64,000 nt of DNA from Rhodococcus erythropolis NBRC 15567. Its GTDB lineage: Bacteria; Actinomycetota; Actinomycetes; Mycobacteriales; Mycobacteriaceae. The notes under the pieces are model-generated. The model searched no databases, was not told where the DNA came from, and worked only from the letters and a program-made list of their open reading frames with translations. Made by a program: the position numbers and the translations under genes. The number at the start of each line of letters is the position of its first letter. The stretch's first letter is position 1. Below, piece after piece: positions 20,451 through 32,378 of the stretch. The stretch lies in contig NZ_BCRM01000007.1 in NCBI RefSeq assembly GCF_001552595.1, forward strand, positions 62,001 to 126,000, written 5' to 3'.

Positions 20451-22015
20451 GACGCGCTCCCGTTCACCAGTTCTGTGTCAGGCAGACGGCGAGCATCCAG
20501 CCCCGGGAACAATCCGTCGGCGCGATTCCAGCCTTCGGCCAGCCGCTCGGCCACGGCATCGCGGCCGGAAACGAGCGCTTCGGAGATTTCCCTGGTCGCG
20601 TGGGCGTGCTTGTGTGCGCGTTCGCGGGCGTACTCCGCGGCCGAATCCTTGCTCACCATGAATGCCCAATCGCTCGAAACTGTCATCAGTGTCTCGCGAA
20701 GGACCTGATCGTTGACCCGGTTTCGCAGTTCCGGTCGGCCGGGTGCGTTGTCGCGGCCGCGAGACTTGTCCACGGTGGTGAGGGCGGTATCGACCACCTC
20801 GGAGTTCAGTTGCACGAGGTCGGACACCTGATCGCCGGCCCATACGCGCCAGTCCTTGCCCGATCCCCAGGACGAATCCTCGAGCTGAACGGGTTCGCCC
20901 ACGTATCCCGATTCCTTGGCGTCGGCGAGGGTGCCGACGCGAATTCCGGCTTCCGGAAGCGCGCGCAGGAGCTTCTCGAGCCACTGCGGGCCTTCGTGCC
21001 ACCAGTGCCCGAACAGTTCGGTGTCGAATGCTGCGACCACGAGGGCGTCGCGGCCGATGCGGGTGGATTCACTGCGCAGACGCGCCCGAACGGTTTCGAC
21101 GAAGTCGGCGACGTGCTTGTCGACGGCGGCGGCGGCGAGTTCGGGGTCGTACGGCAACTTGTCGGCGGAGTCGACGGTCCGTCCGGTGACCCGCGACGGC
21201 TTGAGGCCCGTCTCGTGGTCGTAGGTGTGGAAATCGCGGTAAGCAGCGTGACCCGGATATCCGGATTTCGGGGACCAGACGCGGTAGCTGACCTGCAGGT
21301 CGCGGCCGAAGGCAACCACGTCGGATTCTCGAACCGGGCGACCGAGGGACGTGTCGCCGCGCAAGGCGGGACCGTCGACCATGAAGTGGGTGACGCCCGC
21401 TTCGGCGTACCCGCGCTCCATGCCCGGGGTGTACCCGCACTCGGGCCCCCAGATCCCGGTCGGAGTGTGGTTCCACCGGGCATGCGCGTCGGCGAGACCT
21501 TCGCGGAGGGAGAACGCACGCAAGCGAGGGTCGAGCAGTGGTTGGAACGGGTGGGCCAGCGGCCCGCCGAGAAGCTCGAAGGCCTCGCGGTCGATGAGGT
21601 CGCGGAACACGGGTGAGGCGCCGTGCTGCCAATGAGTCTCGAAATCTTCGAGAGCCGCTGCGGACGCTCGGTGTTCGCGCGCTCCGAGTTCGCGGTGCGC
21701 TGCGTCCGGCATGCCGGCGGCCTCGTGTGCACGGATCTGCCAGTTGCCGAGCCAGTGATGCATACCGGCGAGGCAGTGGGGATCGTCCAACTGGGCCGCG
21801 AGCACCGGCGTGATTCCCAGCGTCAGCAGGTGCGATCGGCCCTCGTCGGCTAGGCGTCGTAGCGCGGCGGCGAGCGGAATGTACGACGCAGCCCAGGACT
21901 GGTAGATCCATTCCTCGCCGACGGGCCATCTGCCGTGGTTGGCGAGCCACGGCAGATGGGAGTGCAGAACCAGGGCGAACATCCCCGGTTCGGTGACGGG
22001 TGTTGCGTTACTCAC
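20447..22015 (-). CDS. GH57 1,4-alpha-glucan branching enzyme
   Basis: This 522-residue glycoside hydrolase family 57 protein has its conserved regions: HSHLPWLANHGRWPVGEEW (region 1), GIWGPECGYTPGMER with the nucleophile Glu (region 3), AAFDTELFGHWWHEGPQWLE with the acid Asp (region 4), and the late RDLIDREAFELLGGPLAHPF loop. GH57 branching enzymes transfer alpha-1,4-glucan ends to alpha-1,6 positions. The start is GTG 22013-22015, overlapping the methyltransferase stop by 4 nt, and its own stop overlaps the GT4 start, so the three genes are translationally coupled. It is the counterpart of Rv3031. Confidence 0.93.
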   Translation of the reverse strand: MSNATPVTEPGMFALVLHSHLPWLANHGRWPVGEEWIYQSWAASYIPLAAALRRLADEGRSHLLTLGITPVLAAQLDDPHCLAGMHHWLGNWQIRAHEAAGMPDAAHRELGAREHRASAAALEDFETHWQHGASPVFRDLIDREAFELLGGPLAHPFQPLLDPRLRAFSLREGLADAHARWNHTPTGIWGPECGYTPGMERGYAEAGVTHFMVDGPALRGDTSLGRPVRESDVVAFGRDLQVSYRVWSPKSGYPGHAAYRDFHTYDHETGLKPSRVTGRTVDSADKLPYDPELAAAAVDKHVADFVETVRARLRSESTRIGRDALVVAAFDTELFGHWWHEGPQWLEKLLRALPEAGIRVGTLADAKESGYVGEPVQLEDSSWGSGKDWRVWAGDQVSDLVQLNSEVVDTALTTVDKSRGRDNAPGRPELRNRVNDQVLRETLMTVSSDWAFMVSKDSAAEYARERAHKHAHATREISEALVSGRDAVAERLAEGWNRADGLFPGLDARRLPDTELVNGSAS

Positions 22016-22806
22016 TCGCCGGATTCCTTCACGGCAGTTTCTTTCACGGCGATAGCGACGAGGTCGAGGCTGTCGTCGATGTCGGGTTCGCTGATGCTGA
22101 AGTCGTCGACGGTGATGCCTTCGACGTCGCGGGTGAGATCTTCGGGCCAGGGCTCACCGGCCAACGCGCGGTCGATCTGCGCGTTGATGAACGATCCGCC
22201 GTGCTTGGCGTCGAGTTCCTTCAGGCGTGAACCGTGGTGGACGCCGGTCATCAACTGAACGCGGAATCCGGCGTCTTCGAGCAACTCGGTCATTTCGGCG
22301 GCGTTGAGCTCACGAGTGTGGAAGGGGTTCAGCGGCGTGTCGCGGCCGGGGGAGAACGTGATCCGGTTGGGGGTACTGATCAGAAGTTCACCGCCGGGAG
22401 CGAGAACTCGGAAGCACTCGCGCAGGAACTGACCCTGATCCCACAGGTGCTCGATCACCTGGAAATTGACGACGACGTCAACCGAGTTGTCGGCCAGTGG
22501 AAGCTCGGCGAGGTTGCCGTGGAGCATCTCGACGCGGGGGTAGCGCGCGCGGACGTGTTCGACCGCGGAGATGTCGTAGTCGAGGCCGGTAACCTTCGTT
22601 GCGACATCCGCAATCATGTTGGCGCCGTAGCCTTCTCCGGATCCGGCCTCGAGGACTCGGCGGTCCGTGCAGCGCTCAAGAAGTGCGCGGTACACCACTT
22701 CGTGGCGTCGGAACCAGTAGTTCTCCTCGGGGATTCCTGGCACGGTTCGTTCGCCCGTCAAGGGCAGGGGTGCGTCCTCGTGGTTGCTGACACTCGTTTC
22801 ACTCAC
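22012..22806 (-). CDS. SAM-dependent methyltransferase (Rv3030-like)
   Basis: The product is a class I methyltransferase with motif I VLEAGSGEGYGANMIADVA, acidic loop GLDYDISAVEHVRARYP, and DVVVNFQVIEHLWDQGQFL plus ELLISTPNRITFSPGRDTPL, typical of sugar methyltransferases. I start at GTG 22806 (264 residues); an ATG at 22869 adds 21 residues. TAATCT lies 7 nt before this GTG, so a leaderless transcript is possible. It is the first gene of the GT4/GH57 operon and is proposed, by synteny with Rv3030, to O-methylate glucose in methylglucose lipopolysaccharide. Confidence 0.88.
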   Translation of the reverse strand: MSETSVSNHEDAPLPLTGERTVPGIPEENYWFRRHEVVYRALLERCTDRRVLEAGSGEGYGANMIADVATKVTGLDYDISAVEHVRARYPRVEMLHGNLAELPLADNSVDVVVNFQVIEHLWDQGQFLRECFRVLAPGGELLISTPNRITFSPGRDTPLNPFHTRELNAAEMTELLEDAGFRVQLMTGVHHGSRLKELDAKHGGSFINAQIDRALAGEPWPEDLTRDVEGITVDDFSISEPDIDDSLDLVAIAVKETAVKESGE

Positions 22807-22901
22807 CCGTGCGAGATTAGTGCCATCCGGGTAGAACGTGTTCGCCGTGGTCCAGATCACTGCTGTCAATTCCTGTTCGTGCCGTTATGGTGGACGAGGT
22901 T

Positions 22902-22935
22902 CCACGTTAAGTTACCCACCGGTAACTTAACGTGG
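22902..22935. promoter_or_regulatory. Perfect 15-bp inverted repeat (operator candidate) upstream of fixA
   Basis: CCACGTTAAGTTACC (22902-22916) and GGTAACTTAACGTGG (22921-22935) are exact complements around CACC. A -10-like TAATCT follows at 22938-22943, so the repeat covers the -35 region of a rightward promoter toward fixA. It also lies upstream of the leftward methyltransferase operon. The size and symmetry suit a dimeric repressor such as a TetR-type protein. Confidence 0.65.
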
Positions 22936-23077
22936 GGTAATCTAACGCACAGCCGACGTGAACCGAGAAATTCGCCCGTGGGGAGACCTGTCGGACTCTC
23001 TTTTCGGACGCTCGGACTGCGCGAGCACCACAGACGATTTATCAGGTGAATTACACACAGGAGGTCGACGAAGACCC

Positions 23078-23878
23078 ATGACGAATATCGTTGTTTTGAT
23101 CAAGCAGGTCCCCGACACATGGTCCGAGCGCAAGCTGACCGACGGCGACTACACGCTTGACCGTGAAGCCGCCGACGCAGTCCTCGACGAGATCAACGAG
23201 CGCTCCGTCGAAGAAGCACTCCTCATCAAGGAAGCTCAGGGCGGTGAGGTAACGGTGCTGTCCGCAGGTCCCGACCGCGCCACCGACGCTATCCGCAAGG
23301 CTCTGTCGATGGGCGCCGACAAGGCCGTCCACATCAACGACCCGGCACTGCACGGCTCCGACGCGATCCAGACCGCATGGACGCTCGCTGCTGCTCTCGG
23401 ACAGATCACCTTCGAGAACGACGAGCCTGCCGACCTGATCATCGCCGGCAACGAGGCCACCGACGGCCGCGTCGGCGCTGTTCCGGCCATCATCGCCGAG
23501 TACCTGGGCATCCCGCAGCTCACGCAGCTGCGCAAGGTCGTCGTCGCCGACGGCAAGATCACCGGTGAGCGCGAGACCGACGAGGGCGTCTTCGGCCTCG
23601 AGGCTTCGCTGCCCGCGATCGTCTCGGTCACCGAGAAGATCAACGAGCCGCGCTTCCCGTCCTTCAAGGGCATCATGGCCGCGAAGAAGAAGGAAGTTCT
23701 CGTTTACACGCTGGCCGACCTCGGAGTCGACCCGGAGACCGTCGGAGTTGCCAACGCCGGCACCACCGTGACGTCCTCCACCCCGAAGCCCCCCCGTACC
23801 GCTGGTGAGCGCATCGCCGACGAGGGAGACGGTGGCACCAAGATTGCCGCTTACCTCGTCAGCAACAAGGTCATCTGA
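23078..23878 (+). CDS. fixA: Electron transfer flavoprotein, beta subunit
   Basis: This 266-residue subunit begins VVLIKQVPDTWSERKL and has the ETF-beta signature region EYLGIPQLTQLRKVVVADGK plus SLPAIVSVTEKINEPRFPSF. ETF collects electrons from acyl-CoA dehydrogenases and passes them to the quinone pool through ETF-QO. GGAGG-like sequence (CAGGAGGTCG) precedes the ATG at 23078. fixB follows 48 bp later. The long 5' region carries a strong operator-like inverted repeat, so expression is probably controlled. Confidence 0.96.
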   Translation: MTNIVVLIKQVPDTWSERKLTDGDYTLDREAADAVLDEINERSVEEALLIKEAQGGEVTVLSAGPDRATDAIRKALSMGADKAVHINDPALHGSDAIQTAWTLAAALGQITFENDEPADLIIAGNEATDGRVGAVPAIIAEYLGIPQLTQLRKVVVADGKITGERETDEGVFGLEASLPAIVSVTEKINEPRFPSFKGIMAAKKKEVLVYTLADLGVDPETVGVANAGTTVTSSTPKPPRTAGERIADEGDGGTKIAAYLVSNKVI

Positions 23879-23926
23879 TCGCGCCCTTCTAGACATCCAG
23901 CAGAAGAACTCAGGGAGAGTTAAGTC

Positions 23927-24883
23927 ATGGCAGAAGTACTTGTGCTCGTAGAGCACGCAGAGGGTGCGCTGAAGAAGGTCAGCACCGAACTCATCACCGC
24001 TGCACGCGCACTCGGTGAGCCGTCGGCAGTTGTCGCCGGCCCCGCGGGCACCGCAGCAAAGCTCGCCGACGCTCTGGCAGCAGCCGGAGCCGAGAAGATC
24101 TACGTCGCCGAGTCCGACGACATCGACGGCTACCTCGTCACCCCCAAGGTCGACGTTCTCGCCGCTCTGGTCGAGTCCACCAGCCCGGCAGCAGTCATCA
24201 CCGCAGCCGGCACCGAGGGCAAAGAGGTTGCCGGTCGTCTGGCTGCACGTCTGGGCTCCGGACTGCTGACCGACGTCATCGAGATCAAGGCTGACGGCAC
24301 CGGCGTCCACTCCATCTTCGGTGGCGCGTTCACCGTCGAAGCCAAGGCCAACGGCGACGTTCCCGTCTACTCGGTTCGTCCGGGTGCAGTCGAGGCTGCT
24401 CCGCAGGCCGGCGCAGGCGAGCAGATCACCGTCGAGGTTCCGGCTCAGGACGAGAGTGCCGTCAAGGTCACCTCGCGTGAGCCCATTGTCGGCGGCGACC
24501 GCCCCGAGCTCACCGAGGCGTCGGTTGTCGTCTCCGGTGGACGTGGCGTCGGCAGCGCGGACAAGTTCTCCGTCGTCGAAGAGCTGGCCGATTCCCTCGG
24601 TGCTGCAGTCGGTGCTTCGCGTGCCGCTGTGGACTCGGGTTACTACCCCGGACAGTTCCAGGTCGGTCAGACCGGTAAGACGGTCTCCCCGCAGCTGTAC
24701 ATCGCGCTCGGCATTTCCGGTGCCATCCAGCACCGCGCCGGCATGCAGACGTCCAAGACCATCGTCGCGGTCAACAAGGACGAAGAGGCACCCATCTTCG
24801 AGATCGCCGACTTCGGCATCGTGGGCGACCTGTTCAACGTCGCACCGCAGCTCACCGAAGCTGTGAAGTCCCACAAGGGCTAA
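23927..24883 (+). CDS. fixB: Electron transfer flavoprotein, alpha subunit
   Basis: This 318-residue partner of FixA binds FAD between the two subunits. The C-terminal FAD domain shows [60 protein letters not shown] (signature), [20 protein letters not shown] and [24 protein letters not shown] precedes the ATG. A copy of the 44-nt hairpin repeat follows 13 nt after the stop and probably ends the operon. Confidence 0.96.
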   Translation: MAEVLVLVEHAEGALKKVSTELITAARALGEPSAVVAGPAGTAAKLADALAAAGAEKIYVAESDDIDGYLVTPKVDVLAALVESTSPAAVITAAGTEGKEVAGRLAARLGSGLLTDVIEIKADGTGVHSIFGGAFTVEAKANGDVPVYSVRPGAVEAAPQAGAGEQITVEVPAQDESAVKVTSREPIVGGDRPELTEASVVVSGGRGVGSADKFSVVEELADSLGAAVGASRAAVDSGYYPGQFQVGQTGKTVSPQLYIALGISGAIQHRAGMQTSKTIVAVNKDEEAPIFEIADFGIVGDLFNVAPQLTEAVKSHKG

Positions 24884-24896
24884 AAAGCACAAACTG

Positions 24897-24940
24897 CTGT
24901 GCGCCTTTATCAACCCCCCGCGGTTGATAAAGGCGCACAG
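24897..24940. repeat. 44-nt hairpin repeat, copy 1 (after fixB)
   Basis: CTGTGCGCCTTTATCAACC and GGTTGATAAAGGCGCACAG form a perfect 19-bp stem around CCCCGC. AAAGCA (24884-24889) and TGCTTT (24941-24946) add an outer stem. Compared with copies 2 and 3 it carries C/G instead of T/A at one stem pair, a compensatory change. It probably acts as a terminator. Confidence 0.9.
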
Positions 24941-25018
24941 TGCTTTATTCACCCGGCCTGCATCGGCATGTCACTTCGTCGATACCGAGACGCCGTTCGC
25001 GCTCGATAAACCTTGCGC

Positions 25019-25855
25019 ATGACAATTACGTCAGTCCTTCGCTCCGCGAGTGACAATCTCGGCCGTGAGGTCGCCCAGCCGAGATATTCCCTGATCGTCT
25101 CCTCCGACCGCGAGCATCGTGTCGCAGCGCAGCGCCTTCGATACCGAGTGTTCGCCTCCGAGCCAGGCTTCTCCCTCCCGGCCTCGGCCGGGGTCTTCGA
25201 ACTCGACGCCGACGGCTTCGACGAATTCTGTGATCATCTACTCGTTCGTGACAACATCACCGAGGAGTACGTCGGCTGCTACCGAATGCTGCCGCCGGAT
25301 TCCGCGGCGGCGGCGGGTGGGTATTACACCGCAACCGAATTCGACATCTCCGCGCTCGATCCGGTGGCGAACAGGATCGTCGAAATGGGTCGCGCTTGCG
25401 TCGATCCCGCGCACCGCACCGGATCCGTCCTGAGCCTGATGTGGTCGGGCATTCTGCACTACCTCGAACTGACCGGATACGAATGGGTGATGGGCTGCGT
25501 CTCCGTGCCCATCCTCCCGAACCCCGATTCAATTGCCGGCGCCGATGTCCGCGGCGTCCGTGACTTCGTGATGAACAAACACGCCAGTCCGGGGTCGCGG
25601 CGGGTGACGCCACGAAACCCGGTGGTCCTCGGCGGTCTGACGCTCGACGAGATTGCCGCACCGGAACGCGTGACGATGCCGCCGTTGCTCCGTGGCTACT
25701 TGCGGATGGGCGCGATGATCTGCGGGGAACCTGCTCACGATCCCGAGTTCGGTGTGGCCGATTTTGTTGCGCTGCAAGGCCTTCACTCCGCCAACAAGCG
25801 CTATCTGGAACGGCTGCGATCGGCGGCCGCCGCACACGAATCGGGGATCGGCTGA
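25019..25855 (+). CDS. GNAT-fold N-acyltransferase (OlsB/hemolysin-like)
   Basis: This protein has 278 residues from ATG 25019; a TTG at 25013 is also possible. It contains an Acetyltransf_5-type domain: SLIVSSDREHRVAAQRLRYR, EEYVGCYRMLPPDSAAAAGG, NRIVEMGRACVDPAHRTGSV and GYEWVMGCVSVPILPNPDSI. This is the family of OlsB, which transfers 3-hydroxyacyl chains from ACP to ornithine. It overlaps the following PlsC-type acyltransferase at TGATG, the same pairing as OlsB-OlsA. An aminolipid product is inferred, and the amino acid acceptor is not known. Confidence 0.85.
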   Translation: MTITSVLRSASDNLGREVAQPRYSLIVSSDREHRVAAQRLRYRVFASEPGFSLPASAGVFELDADGFDEFCDHLLVRDNITEEYVGCYRMLPPDSAAAAGGYYTATEFDISALDPVANRIVEMGRACVDPAHRTGSVLSLMWSGILHYLELTGYEWVMGCVSVPILPNPDSIAGADVRGVRDFVMNKHASPGSRRVTPRNPVVLGGLTLDEIAAPERVTMPPLLRGYLRMGAMICGEPAHDPEFGVADFVALQGLHSANKRYLERLRSAAAAHESGIG

Positions 25856-26754
25856 TGACCGCGACGGTGCCGTACTGGGTGCCGACGAGCCCCTGCGGCG
25901 ACGGGTGCCTACCTACGGACGCACCCGGTGTGTCGAGTATCACCGTGATGGCCCGCGGGATCATGGTCGGCGCCGCACTGGTGACTGCGCCGGTGCTCTC
26001 GGCCGGCTGGCTGCTCCCGCGCACCTGGCGTACGGAGATGCAACGCGGATACTCGCGCGCGTTGCTGCGTTGTCTGGGAATGAAGCTCACGGTCGACGAT
26101 CAGCGGTTGGGGCGCGCCGAACCGGCGGGCGTGATGGTTGTCGCCGGTCACGTGTCGTGGACCGACGTCCTCGTCGCGAGTGCCGTTGCCCCGGCCAACT
26201 TCGTCGCCCGTGCCGACCTGCTCGACTGGGCAGTGCTCGGTGGTCTCGCGCGCCGGATGCGCGTAGTGCCCATCGATCGCGCCCGACTGCGTGAACTTCC
26301 CGGAACCGTCGACGTCGTTCGCGAACGACTTCAGCGTGGTGTCCGCGTAATGGTGTTTCCCGAGGGAACGACCTGGTGCGGGCGGGCGTACGGAGGTTTT
26401 CGCCCGGCAATGTTCCAAGCTGCCGTCGACGCCGAATGCCCGGTTCAGCCGATGGCGATCCGCTACGAGAACGCCGACGGTTCCCTGTGCACCGGACCGT
26501 GCTTTGTCGGCACCGAAACTATCGGTCAGTCCATCCGTCGGATCCTGCGTCAGAAGAACGTCGAGGTGAAGGTCAGGCTGGCTCCGCTCGAGGAGGCAGG
26601 GGAGTGTCGAGTCGACCTCGCGCAGCGATGCGAGAGAGCCGTACGTGGCGTCGAAACCATCGATTTGGCAGCTCACGACATCTTCGACCCCGCACCGGAA
26701 CTCGTGACACAAGCCGTGGGACAGATCGATACCTCCCCGGCAATGACCGCTTAG
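25855..26754 (+). CDS. 1-acyl-glycerol-3-phosphate acyltransferase (PlsC/OlsA-like)
   Basis: This 299-residue membrane-associated acyltransferase has a hydrophobic segment at [20 protein letters not shown], the catalytic HX4D in [17 protein letters not shown], and the second motif [20 protein letters not shown]. Such enzymes acylate lysophosphatidate or lyso-aminolipids. The start ATG overlaps the stop of the GNAT gene (TGATG), so the two are coupled. Position corresponds to Rv3026c. With the GNAT partner, synthesis of a diacylated amino-acid lipid is a reasonable alternative to phosphatidate synthesis. Confidence 0.88.
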   Translation: MTATVPYWVPTSPCGDGCLPTDAPGVSSITVMARGIMVGAALVTAPVLSAGWLLPRTWRTEMQRGYSRALLRCLGMKLTVDDQRLGRAEPAGVMVVAGHVSWTDVLVASAVAPANFVARADLLDWAVLGGLARRMRVVPIDRARLRELPGTVDVVRERLQRGVRVMVFPEGTTWCGRAYGGFRPAMFQAAVDAECPVQPMAIRYENADGSLCTGPCFVGTETIGQSIRRILRQKNVEVKVRLAPLEEAGECRVDLAQRCERAVRGVETIDLAAHDIFDPAPELVTQAVGQIDTSPAMTA

Positions 26755-26806
26755 CCTGCTGAGCGAGGCTGGGCGAACTCTCGTGCTGGGCTATCCTTGT
26801 CAAGCC

Positions 26807-28036
26807 ATGACTCTGCCTGCACCCAGTGCCCACGCCGGATTTCCGGTGTACCTCGATCATGCCGCCACGACTCCGATGTCGGCAGCCGCTATCGAGGCGA
26901 TGACCGATACCTTCAAAACCGTGGGCAACGCGTCCTCGCTTCACGGTTCCGGCCGTGCGGCCCGGCGCCGCGTCGAGGAGTCGCGGGAATCGATCGCTGC
27001 CAGCCTGGGTGCGCGGCCTTCGGAGGTCATCTTCACCTCCGGCGGAACCGAGAGCGACAATCTCGCGGTCAAGGGCATCTACTGGGCTCGCCGTGACGCC
27101 GATCCGCGACGCACTCGCATCCTGGCCAGCTCCGTCGAGCATCATGCGGTGCTCGACGCCGTCGAGTGGCTCGAGCAGCACGAGGGTGCGCGCGTGACGT
27201 GGTTGCCGGTCGACGAGAACGGTGTCGTCGACCCGCGGACCCTGCGCGACGAGCTTTCCGTTCACGCCGACGAGGTAGCACTCGTTACGGTGATGTGGGC
27301 CAACAACGAGGTCGGCTCCATCATGCCGATCGTGGAGTTGGCGGAGATTTCGGCTGAGTTCGAGATTCCGATGCACAGCGACGCGGTCCAGGCCGTTGCG
27401 CAATTGCCGGTCGATTTCGCGGCGAGCAAGTTGTCCGCGCTGAGCATCGCGGCGCACAAGTTCGGTGGTCCGCACGGCGTCGGCGCACTGCTGCTCGGAC
27501 GCCAGGTTCCGTGTGTGCCGCTCCTTCACGGCGGCGGACACGAACGTGATCTGCGTTCGGGCACTCCGGATACTGCGGGCGTTGTCGGGATGGCTGCGGC
27601 GCTGCGCGCAAACGTCGAGAACTTCGATTCCAGCACAAGGGAATTGGCGCAGTTGCGTGACCGTTTGATCGACGGAGTCCTGGAGATTCTTCCCGAGTCG
27701 GTGCTCAACGGCCCGACCGGATCCGATCGGCTTCCCGGTAACGCGCACTTCACCTTCCCCGGCTGCGAGGGCGATTCGTTGCTGATGCTGCTCGACGCCG
27801 CCGGTATCGAATGTTCCACCGGTTCGGCGTGCACCGCCGGTGTGGCCAGAGCCAGCCATGTCTTGATCGCGATGGGCGTCGAATCGCCCGTCGCGCGTGG
27901 CTCACTGAGATTTTCGCTCGGACATACGTCGAGTGTCACCGATGTGGACGCGCTGATCGCTGCGCTTCCACAAGTAGTAGAGCGCGCTCGGGCCGCCGGT
28001 CTTGCCGGTGCCGGTTCGCGTGGAGGGGATCGCTGA
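26807..28036 (+). CDS. Cysteine desulfurase (IscS/NifS family)
   Basis: This 409-residue PLP enzyme removes sulfur from cysteine. It begins [20 protein letters not shown]. The PLP-lysine is in [20 protein letters not shown] and the persulfide-forming Cys is in [20 protein letters not shown], on a long class-I-type loop. The start ATG 26807 fits the family better than an in-frame GTG 24 nt upstream. It overlaps mnmA by 1 nt (TGATG), which points to supply of sulfur for tRNA 2-thiouridine, in addition to Fe-S or other uses. Confidence 0.94.
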   Translation: MTLPAPSAHAGFPVYLDHAATTPMSAAAIEAMTDTFKTVGNASSLHGSGRAARRRVEESRESIAASLGARPSEVIFTSGGTESDNLAVKGIYWARRDADPRRTRILASSVEHHAVLDAVEWLEQHEGARVTWLPVDENGVVDPRTLRDELSVHADEVALVTVMWANNEVGSIMPIVELAEISAEFEIPMHSDAVQAVAQLPVDFAASKLSALSIAAHKFGGPHGVGALLLGRQVPCVPLLHGGGHERDLRSGTPDTAGVVGMAAALRANVENFDSSTRELAQLRDRLIDGVLEILPESVLNGPTGSDRLPGNAHFTFPGCEGDSLLMLLDAAGIECSTGSACTAGVARASHVLIAMGVESPVARGSLRFSLGHTSSVTDVDALIAALPQVVERARAAGLAGAGSRGGDR

Positions 28037-29148
28037 TGCGAGTACTCGCAGCCATGAGCGGAGGTGTCGACTCCGCTGTCGCCGCCGCCCGCGCAGTTGC
28101 CGCCGGACATGACGTCGTCGGCGTTCATCTTGCGCTGTCCACGGCGCCGGGTGCATTGCGGACGGGTTCGCGTGGATGCTGCTCGAAGGAAGATGCCGGC
28201 GACGCCAGGCGCGCTGCCGACGTCCTCGGAATACCCTTCTACGTCTGGGATTTCGCCGATCGCTTCAAGGAAGACGTGATCGACGACTTCGTGGCGTCGT
28301 ACGCAGCGGGTGAGACCCCCAATCCGTGTCTGCGGTGCAACGAGAAGATCAAGTTCACCGCACTGGCCGACCGTGCGGTCGCTCTCGGCTTCGATGCCGT
28401 GGCGACCGGTCATTACGCGCGCCTCGAAGACGGCGTCCTACGCCGGGCGGTCGACGCGGACAAGGACCAGTCGTATGTCCTCGGTGTGCTGACGGCTGAT
28501 CAGCTTTCGCGAGCGATGTTCCCGATCGGTGACACACCGAAAGAACAGATCCGTGAGGAAGCCGCCGAGCGCGGTCTGGCTGTGGCGAACAAGCCTGACA
28601 GCCATGACATCTGCTTCATCCCGACCGGCGATACCCGAGCATTCCTGGGTGCGCGCATCGGCGTTCGTCCGGGAAGCGTCGTCGATGCCGATTCGGGTGA
28701 GGTCCTCGCTGCACACGACGGCGTACACGGCTTCACGATCGGACAGCGCAAGGGGCTCGGCGTCGAAGGTCCCGCAGGTGACGGCCGTCCGCGGTACGTG
28801 ACCGCGATCGAGCCCGAAACCGGAACGGTGCGAGTCGGTTCGGCCAAGAATCTCGACGTCTGGGCCATCTCGGCCCAGCGCGCGATCTGGACCTCGGGCC
28901 AGGCGCCGGAGGGCCCCGTCGAGTGCATGGTGCAGGTTCGTGCGCACGGCGGACTGGCGCAGGCCGTTGCGGAGGCCGTCGACGACGGTACTTCGGGCGG
29001 CGGCATCTCCATTTCGTTGCGCGAACCACTGACCGGCGTCGCGAAGGGCCAGGCCGTCGTGCTGTATCGCCCCGACAGCGAACTGGGCGACCAGGTTCTC
29101 GGCAGTGGCACCATCTCCGGCACCGAATCCGAGCCGAACACACTGTGA
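28036..29148 (+). CDS. mnmA: tRNA-specific 2-thiouridylase MnmA
   Basis: The enzyme (370 residues) makes 2-thiouridine at position 34 of tRNA Lys, Glu and Gln. The PP-loop ATP site is [18 protein letters not shown], the catalytic cysteine is in [16 protein letters not shown], and the second, persulfide-bearing Cys is in [18 protein letters not shown]. The C-terminal beta-barrel follows. It is coupled to the cysteine desulfurase upstream and overlaps the next start by GTGA. Confidence 0.96.
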   Translation: MRVLAAMSGGVDSAVAAARAVAAGHDVVGVHLALSTAPGALRTGSRGCCSKEDAGDARRAADVLGIPFYVWDFADRFKEDVIDDFVASYAAGETPNPCLRCNEKIKFTALADRAVALGFDAVATGHYARLEDGVLRRAVDADKDQSYVLGVLTADQLSRAMFPIGDTPKEQIREEAAERGLAVANKPDSHDICFIPTGDTRAFLGARIGVRPGSVVDADSGEVLAAHDGVHGFTIGQRKGLGVEGPAGDGRPRYVTAIEPETGTVRVGSAKNLDVWAISAQRAIWTSGQAPEGPVECMVQVRAHGGLAQAVAEAVDDGTSGGGISISLREPLTGVAKGQAVVLYRPDSELGDQVLGSGTISGTESEPNTL

Positions 29149-30167
29149 CACAGCAGGTTTCCATCGGTGGCCTCGTCACCGGAATCGGATCCTGGCCGGG
29201 CACGGACGCCCGCGAAAGCGCCGCAACCATCCTTGGCGAACTGGGCGGTTTCCCACACCTGGTGGAGTTGCCGAGCCGCGGTCTCGGCGCTGACATGGTC
29301 GGCCGAGCAGGCGCCATTCTGGTCGACATCAACCTCGACGCCTCGACCCGCGCCTATCGCGTCGTGCCTCGGCGGGGCAACGTCGCGAAGCGAGCCGAGG
29401 ACTTCCTGAATCAGGATCTCGACGCACTCGAGGAAGCCTGGGAATCGGCCCGTCTGGTCGGCGGAGACCACGTCGTCAAGCTCCAAGCTGCCGGCCCGCT
29501 GACACTCGGCGCCGAGATCGAGGTTGCAAACGGTTCGCGAGTTCTCGTCGACCGTGGGGCACTCCGGGACATCGCCGAATCACTTGGTGAGGGGCTCGCG
29601 CGCCACGCCGCCGAGGTCACTCGTCGTACCGGTGCCCGAGTGGTGATCCAATTGGACGAGCCGCAGATCGCGGCAGTGCTGGCCGGTTCACTACCCGGGC
29701 GCACCAAGATGGAGAGCGTTCCGGCTCTCCCGGAACCCGAGGCGCTCGCCGTTCTCGACTCGACGATCAGCGGTTGCGGACTGCCCACAATCGTCCACAG
29801 TTGCGGCGCCGACATGCCGTGGGATCTGCTGAGGCGAAGCCAGGCGTTCGGCGTGAGCTTCGACATGTCGCTCATCGGCTCGCGTGATCTGGACGGCATC
29901 GGCCAGTTGTTCGACGCCGGCAAGGAATTGGCGCTCGGTCTGGTTCCTTCCGCCCCGCCGGAAAAGCCGGTGACGTGGAAAGAGTGCGCGATGCCCGCCG
30001 TCACCCTGATCGATCGTCTCGGCTTCTCGCGTGAACTCCTGCAGAACCAGGTCGCGGTAACCCCAAGCTGTGGTCTTGCGGGTGCGAGCCTCGAGTGGAG
30101 TCGAGCCGCCCTTCGGCTGTGCACAGACGTCGGCAAGGCATTGGTGGACGATCCGTCGGCGTTCTGA
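29145..30167 (+). CDS. MetE-like cobalamin-independent methionine synthase C-terminal-domain protein
   Basis: This 340-residue protein corresponds to only the catalytic (C-terminal) half of MetE. It begins [20 protein letters not shown]. Zinc-ligand-like residues are seen at [14 protein letters not shown] (His, Cys) and [14 protein letters not shown] (Cys), with [16 protein letters not shown] between. Short MetE-like proteins are common in actinobacteria (Rv3015c type) and their methyl donor is unproven. It starts at GTG 29145, overlapping the mnmA stop by 4 nt, so it lies in the sulfur-related operon. Confidence 0.88.
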   Translation: MTQQVSIGGLVTGIGSWPGTDARESAATILGELGGFPHLVELPSRGLGADMVGRAGAILVDINLDASTRAYRVVPRRGNVAKRAEDFLNQDLDALEEAWESARLVGGDHVVKLQAAGPLTLGAEIEVANGSRVLVDRGALRDIAESLGEGLARHAAEVTRRTGARVVIQLDEPQIAAVLAGSLPGRTKMESVPALPEPEALAVLDSTISGCGLPTIVHSCGADMPWDLLRRSQAFGVSFDMSLIGSRDLDGIGQLFDAGKELALGLVPSAPPEKPVTWKECAMPAVTLIDRLGFSRELLQNQVAVTPSCGLAGASLEWSRAALRLCTDVGKALVDDPSAF

Positions 30168-30210
30168 TGTGTTGCGTTCTGACGTGGAGTCGTGTGGTGT
30201 GTCGGTGTGA

Positions 30211-32331
<2,121 letters not shown>

Positions 32332-32378
32332 CTTTGTCCGATTTCTGAGATTGGTGTGCTGGGTGCGATAGTGACGCC

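Noticed and set aside
24897-24940. Coding reading of the hairpin repeat (a recurring CAFINRG peptide at ORF ends)
   Set aside because: The same peptide appears on different shadow frames only because the DNA repeat is identical; the DNA hairpin is the real feature.
23051-24952. Open frame of 633 codons on the minus strand
   Set aside because: It is antisense to fixA and fixB and starts inside the 44-nt hairpin repeat; a shadow of high-GC codon bias.
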